The notes beneath the pieces are model-generated. The model did no database searches. It was not told the DNA's origin and saw nothing but the letters and a program-made list of their open reading frames with translations. From NCBI GenBank assembly GCA_030151225.1, contig JASLEG010000292.1, positions 1 to 44,638 of the forward strand: a stretch of 44,638 nt of DNA, read 5' to 3'. The translations under genes and the position numbers were made by a program. Below are positions 42,530 through 44,638 of the stretch, one piece after another. Numbering within the stretch: position 1 is the stretch's first letter; the number at the start of each line of letters is the position of its first letter. This stretch comes from Burkholderia sp. (lineage in GTDB: Bacteria > Pseudomonadota > Gammaproteobacteria > Burkholderiales > Burkholderiaceae).

Positions 42530-43099
42530 TCAGGCGGTATGTGCCTGCGGATCGGCTGGCGCGCGTGCGCGCAGCACCGGCACGGCACGCGCGATCGCCA
42601 GATCGATGCGCGCGCGCAGCGCCGGCGAGGCGACTCGGTAATCGTGGAAATCGGCCTCGGCGCCGAACACGCCGATCGGCAGCGCATGCGCCTGGAAGAA
42701 GGCGAACAGCGGGCGCAGCTGGTGGTCGATCACCAGCGCGTGGCGGTCGCTGCCGCCGGTGGCGGCCAGCAGCACCGGCACGTCGATCAGCGCGGCGTGA
42801 TGCACGAGATCGAACAGGTGCTTGAAGAGGCCCGTGTAGGACGCGCGATAGACGGGGCTCGCCACGATCAGCGCGTCGGCCGTCTCGATGGCGCGCAGCG
42901 CCGCCTCGAGCGCGGCCGGCGCCCGGGCGCGCGCGAGCGTGGTACCGAGCACGGGCGCGATCGCGCCGAGCTCGATGCGGTGCGCCTGCACCGGCAGCGC
43001 GGCGGCCAGGCCGTCGAGCAGGGCGTCGGCCAGCGCGAGCGTGCGCGACGGGCGCTGCGGATTGCCGGAGACGGCGACGATGGTGTAACGGTCGGTCAT
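42530..43099 (-). CDS. msuE: NAD(P)H-dependent FMN reductase (MsuE/SsuE family)
   Basis: A 189-aa flavodoxin-fold reductase that supplies FMNH2. VAVSGNPQRPSRTLALADAL binds the FMN phosphate, and ALIVASPVYRASYTGLFKHL is the flavin-contacting loop of the MsuE/SsuE group. ATG at 43099. First gene of the operon with sfnG, 41 bases downstream of a sigma-54 promoter -12 element region. The symbol msuE is chosen by neighbourhood; ssuE is the alternative. Confidence 0.88.
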   Translation of the reverse strand: MTDRYTIVAVSGNPQRPSRTLALADALLDGLAAALPVQAHRIELGAIAPVLGTTLARARAPAALEAALRAIETADALIVASPVYRASYTGLFKHLFDLVHHAALIDVPVLLAATGGSDRHALVIDHQLRPLFAFFQAHALPIGVFGAEADFHDYRVASPALRARIDLAIARAVPVLRARAPADPQAHTA

Positions 43100-43150
43100 G
43101 GTCGGATTCGTGGAGCGCGGCGCGAGGGGGCCGCTGGCTCGTGTCGATAC

Positions 43151-43222
43151 AGCGAATCGCGTGCCAGCCGGGCCGAATCGTGCGGAATGCGAAACATGTC
43201 GACGTCTCGACGTACATGTCGA
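43151..43222 (-). promoter_or_regulatory. Sigma-54 promoter of msuE-sfnG with repeated upstream elements
   Basis: On the minus strand TGGCACGCGATTCGCT (43166-43151) places GG and GC exactly 10 bases apart: the -24 part matches consensus TGGCACG, and the -12 TCGCT is near TTGCA. Transcription would start near 43140, about 40 bases from the msuE ATG. ACATGTCGA at 43194-43202 and 43214-43222 are direct repeats 20 bp apart on the upstream side, plausible activator sites for the SfnR-like protein encoded divergently. Confidence 0.75.
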
Positions 43223-43403
43223 TGTTGTGGCGACGTCACCGTCCGCTGCGGGCGCGGCAGCGGCAATGCATCGCGACACGCGCATCGGTCGCGCTGCTGT
43301 CAGCGCAGCGGCGCTGCTTTGGATAGCACGAATCCTTGCTTCTCCTGCAGCAGGATTGGCTCGACACTGGGCAGCCATCGTCTTCGTCATCGAGCCTTCA
43401 CTC

Positions 43404-44600
<1,197 letters not shown>

Positions 44601-44638
44601 CACTGGGGGCTCAAGGACCCGGGCGCCGTTACCCCGGT

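Noticed and set aside
43320..43350. A + strand sigma-54-like element (AGCACGAATCCTTGCT) before sfnR
   Set aside because: The -24 GG is AG and the spacing to GC is 11, not 10, so it fails the invariant features.

Overview
The window is GC-rich with strong third-position GC in most genes. Its gene content (T6SS vgrG/PAAR, a Burkholderia-order CDI remnant, many small catabolic operons, sfnG/msuE/sfnR) points to Burkholderia sensu lato, possibly a plant-associated species. The genus is inferred from family resemblance; there is no rRNA or other marker in the window.

Region 1 (1-7.9 kb): the tail of an IS3-family transposase and its right end, then one visibly AT-richer, 2488-codon gene. Its product fuses a DnaG-like primase (CHC2 zinc finger plus TOPRIM), a reverse transcriptase with intact YVDD, about 1000 residues of unrecognised sequence, an acidic linker and a C-terminal nitrilase-fold domain with a Glu-Lys-Cys set. 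The RT-nitrilase pairing is the hallmark of DRT type 1/UG1-like defence reverse transcriptases. The complete primase core at the front makes this the most unusual object here.

Region 2 (7.9-13.2 kb): a T6SS spike cassette on the + strand: vgrG, candidate effector, membrane-anchored candidate immunity protein, PAAR tip.

Region 3 (13.2-17.7 kb): a decayed zone. It holds a NUDIX remnant, a CdiA C-terminal fragment with a small membrane immunity candidate, a second degenerate copy of about 246 bp of the pretoxin segment, a truncated and frameshifted CdiB transporter, and pieces of a monooxygenase, an MFS transporter and a DHDPS-family aldolase.

Region 4 (17.7-38.9 kb): an intact IlvD/Edd dehydratase beside an amidohydrolase stub, then several catabolic and transport units. 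These are a PAS-LuxR regulator; an M19 dipeptidase-family/MHS-transporter operon with tandem palindromes in its promoter; an AraC regulator divergent from a DUF1479 oxygenase; LysR, DUF1028 and RidA genes; a polyamine/opine-type ABC transporter (binding protein, two permeases, FMN 2-hydroxyacid dehydrogenase) whose likely ATPase lies 4.4 kb away on the opposite strand; a minus-strand set of 2-hydroxyacid dehydrogenase, AroQ-like protein, GST and quinone oxidoreductase; and a flavin monooxygenase/ArgE pair. A sequence motif shared by the two transporter intergenic regions suggests they are co-regulated.

Region 5 (39-44.6 kb): a Bcr/CflA-type exporter, an unrecognised protein, and a sulfone-sulfur unit: sfnG and an msuE/ssuE-like reductase on the minus strand, divergent from an sfnR-like sigma-54 activator. 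A GG-N10-GC sigma-54 promoter sits directly upstream of the reductase gene.
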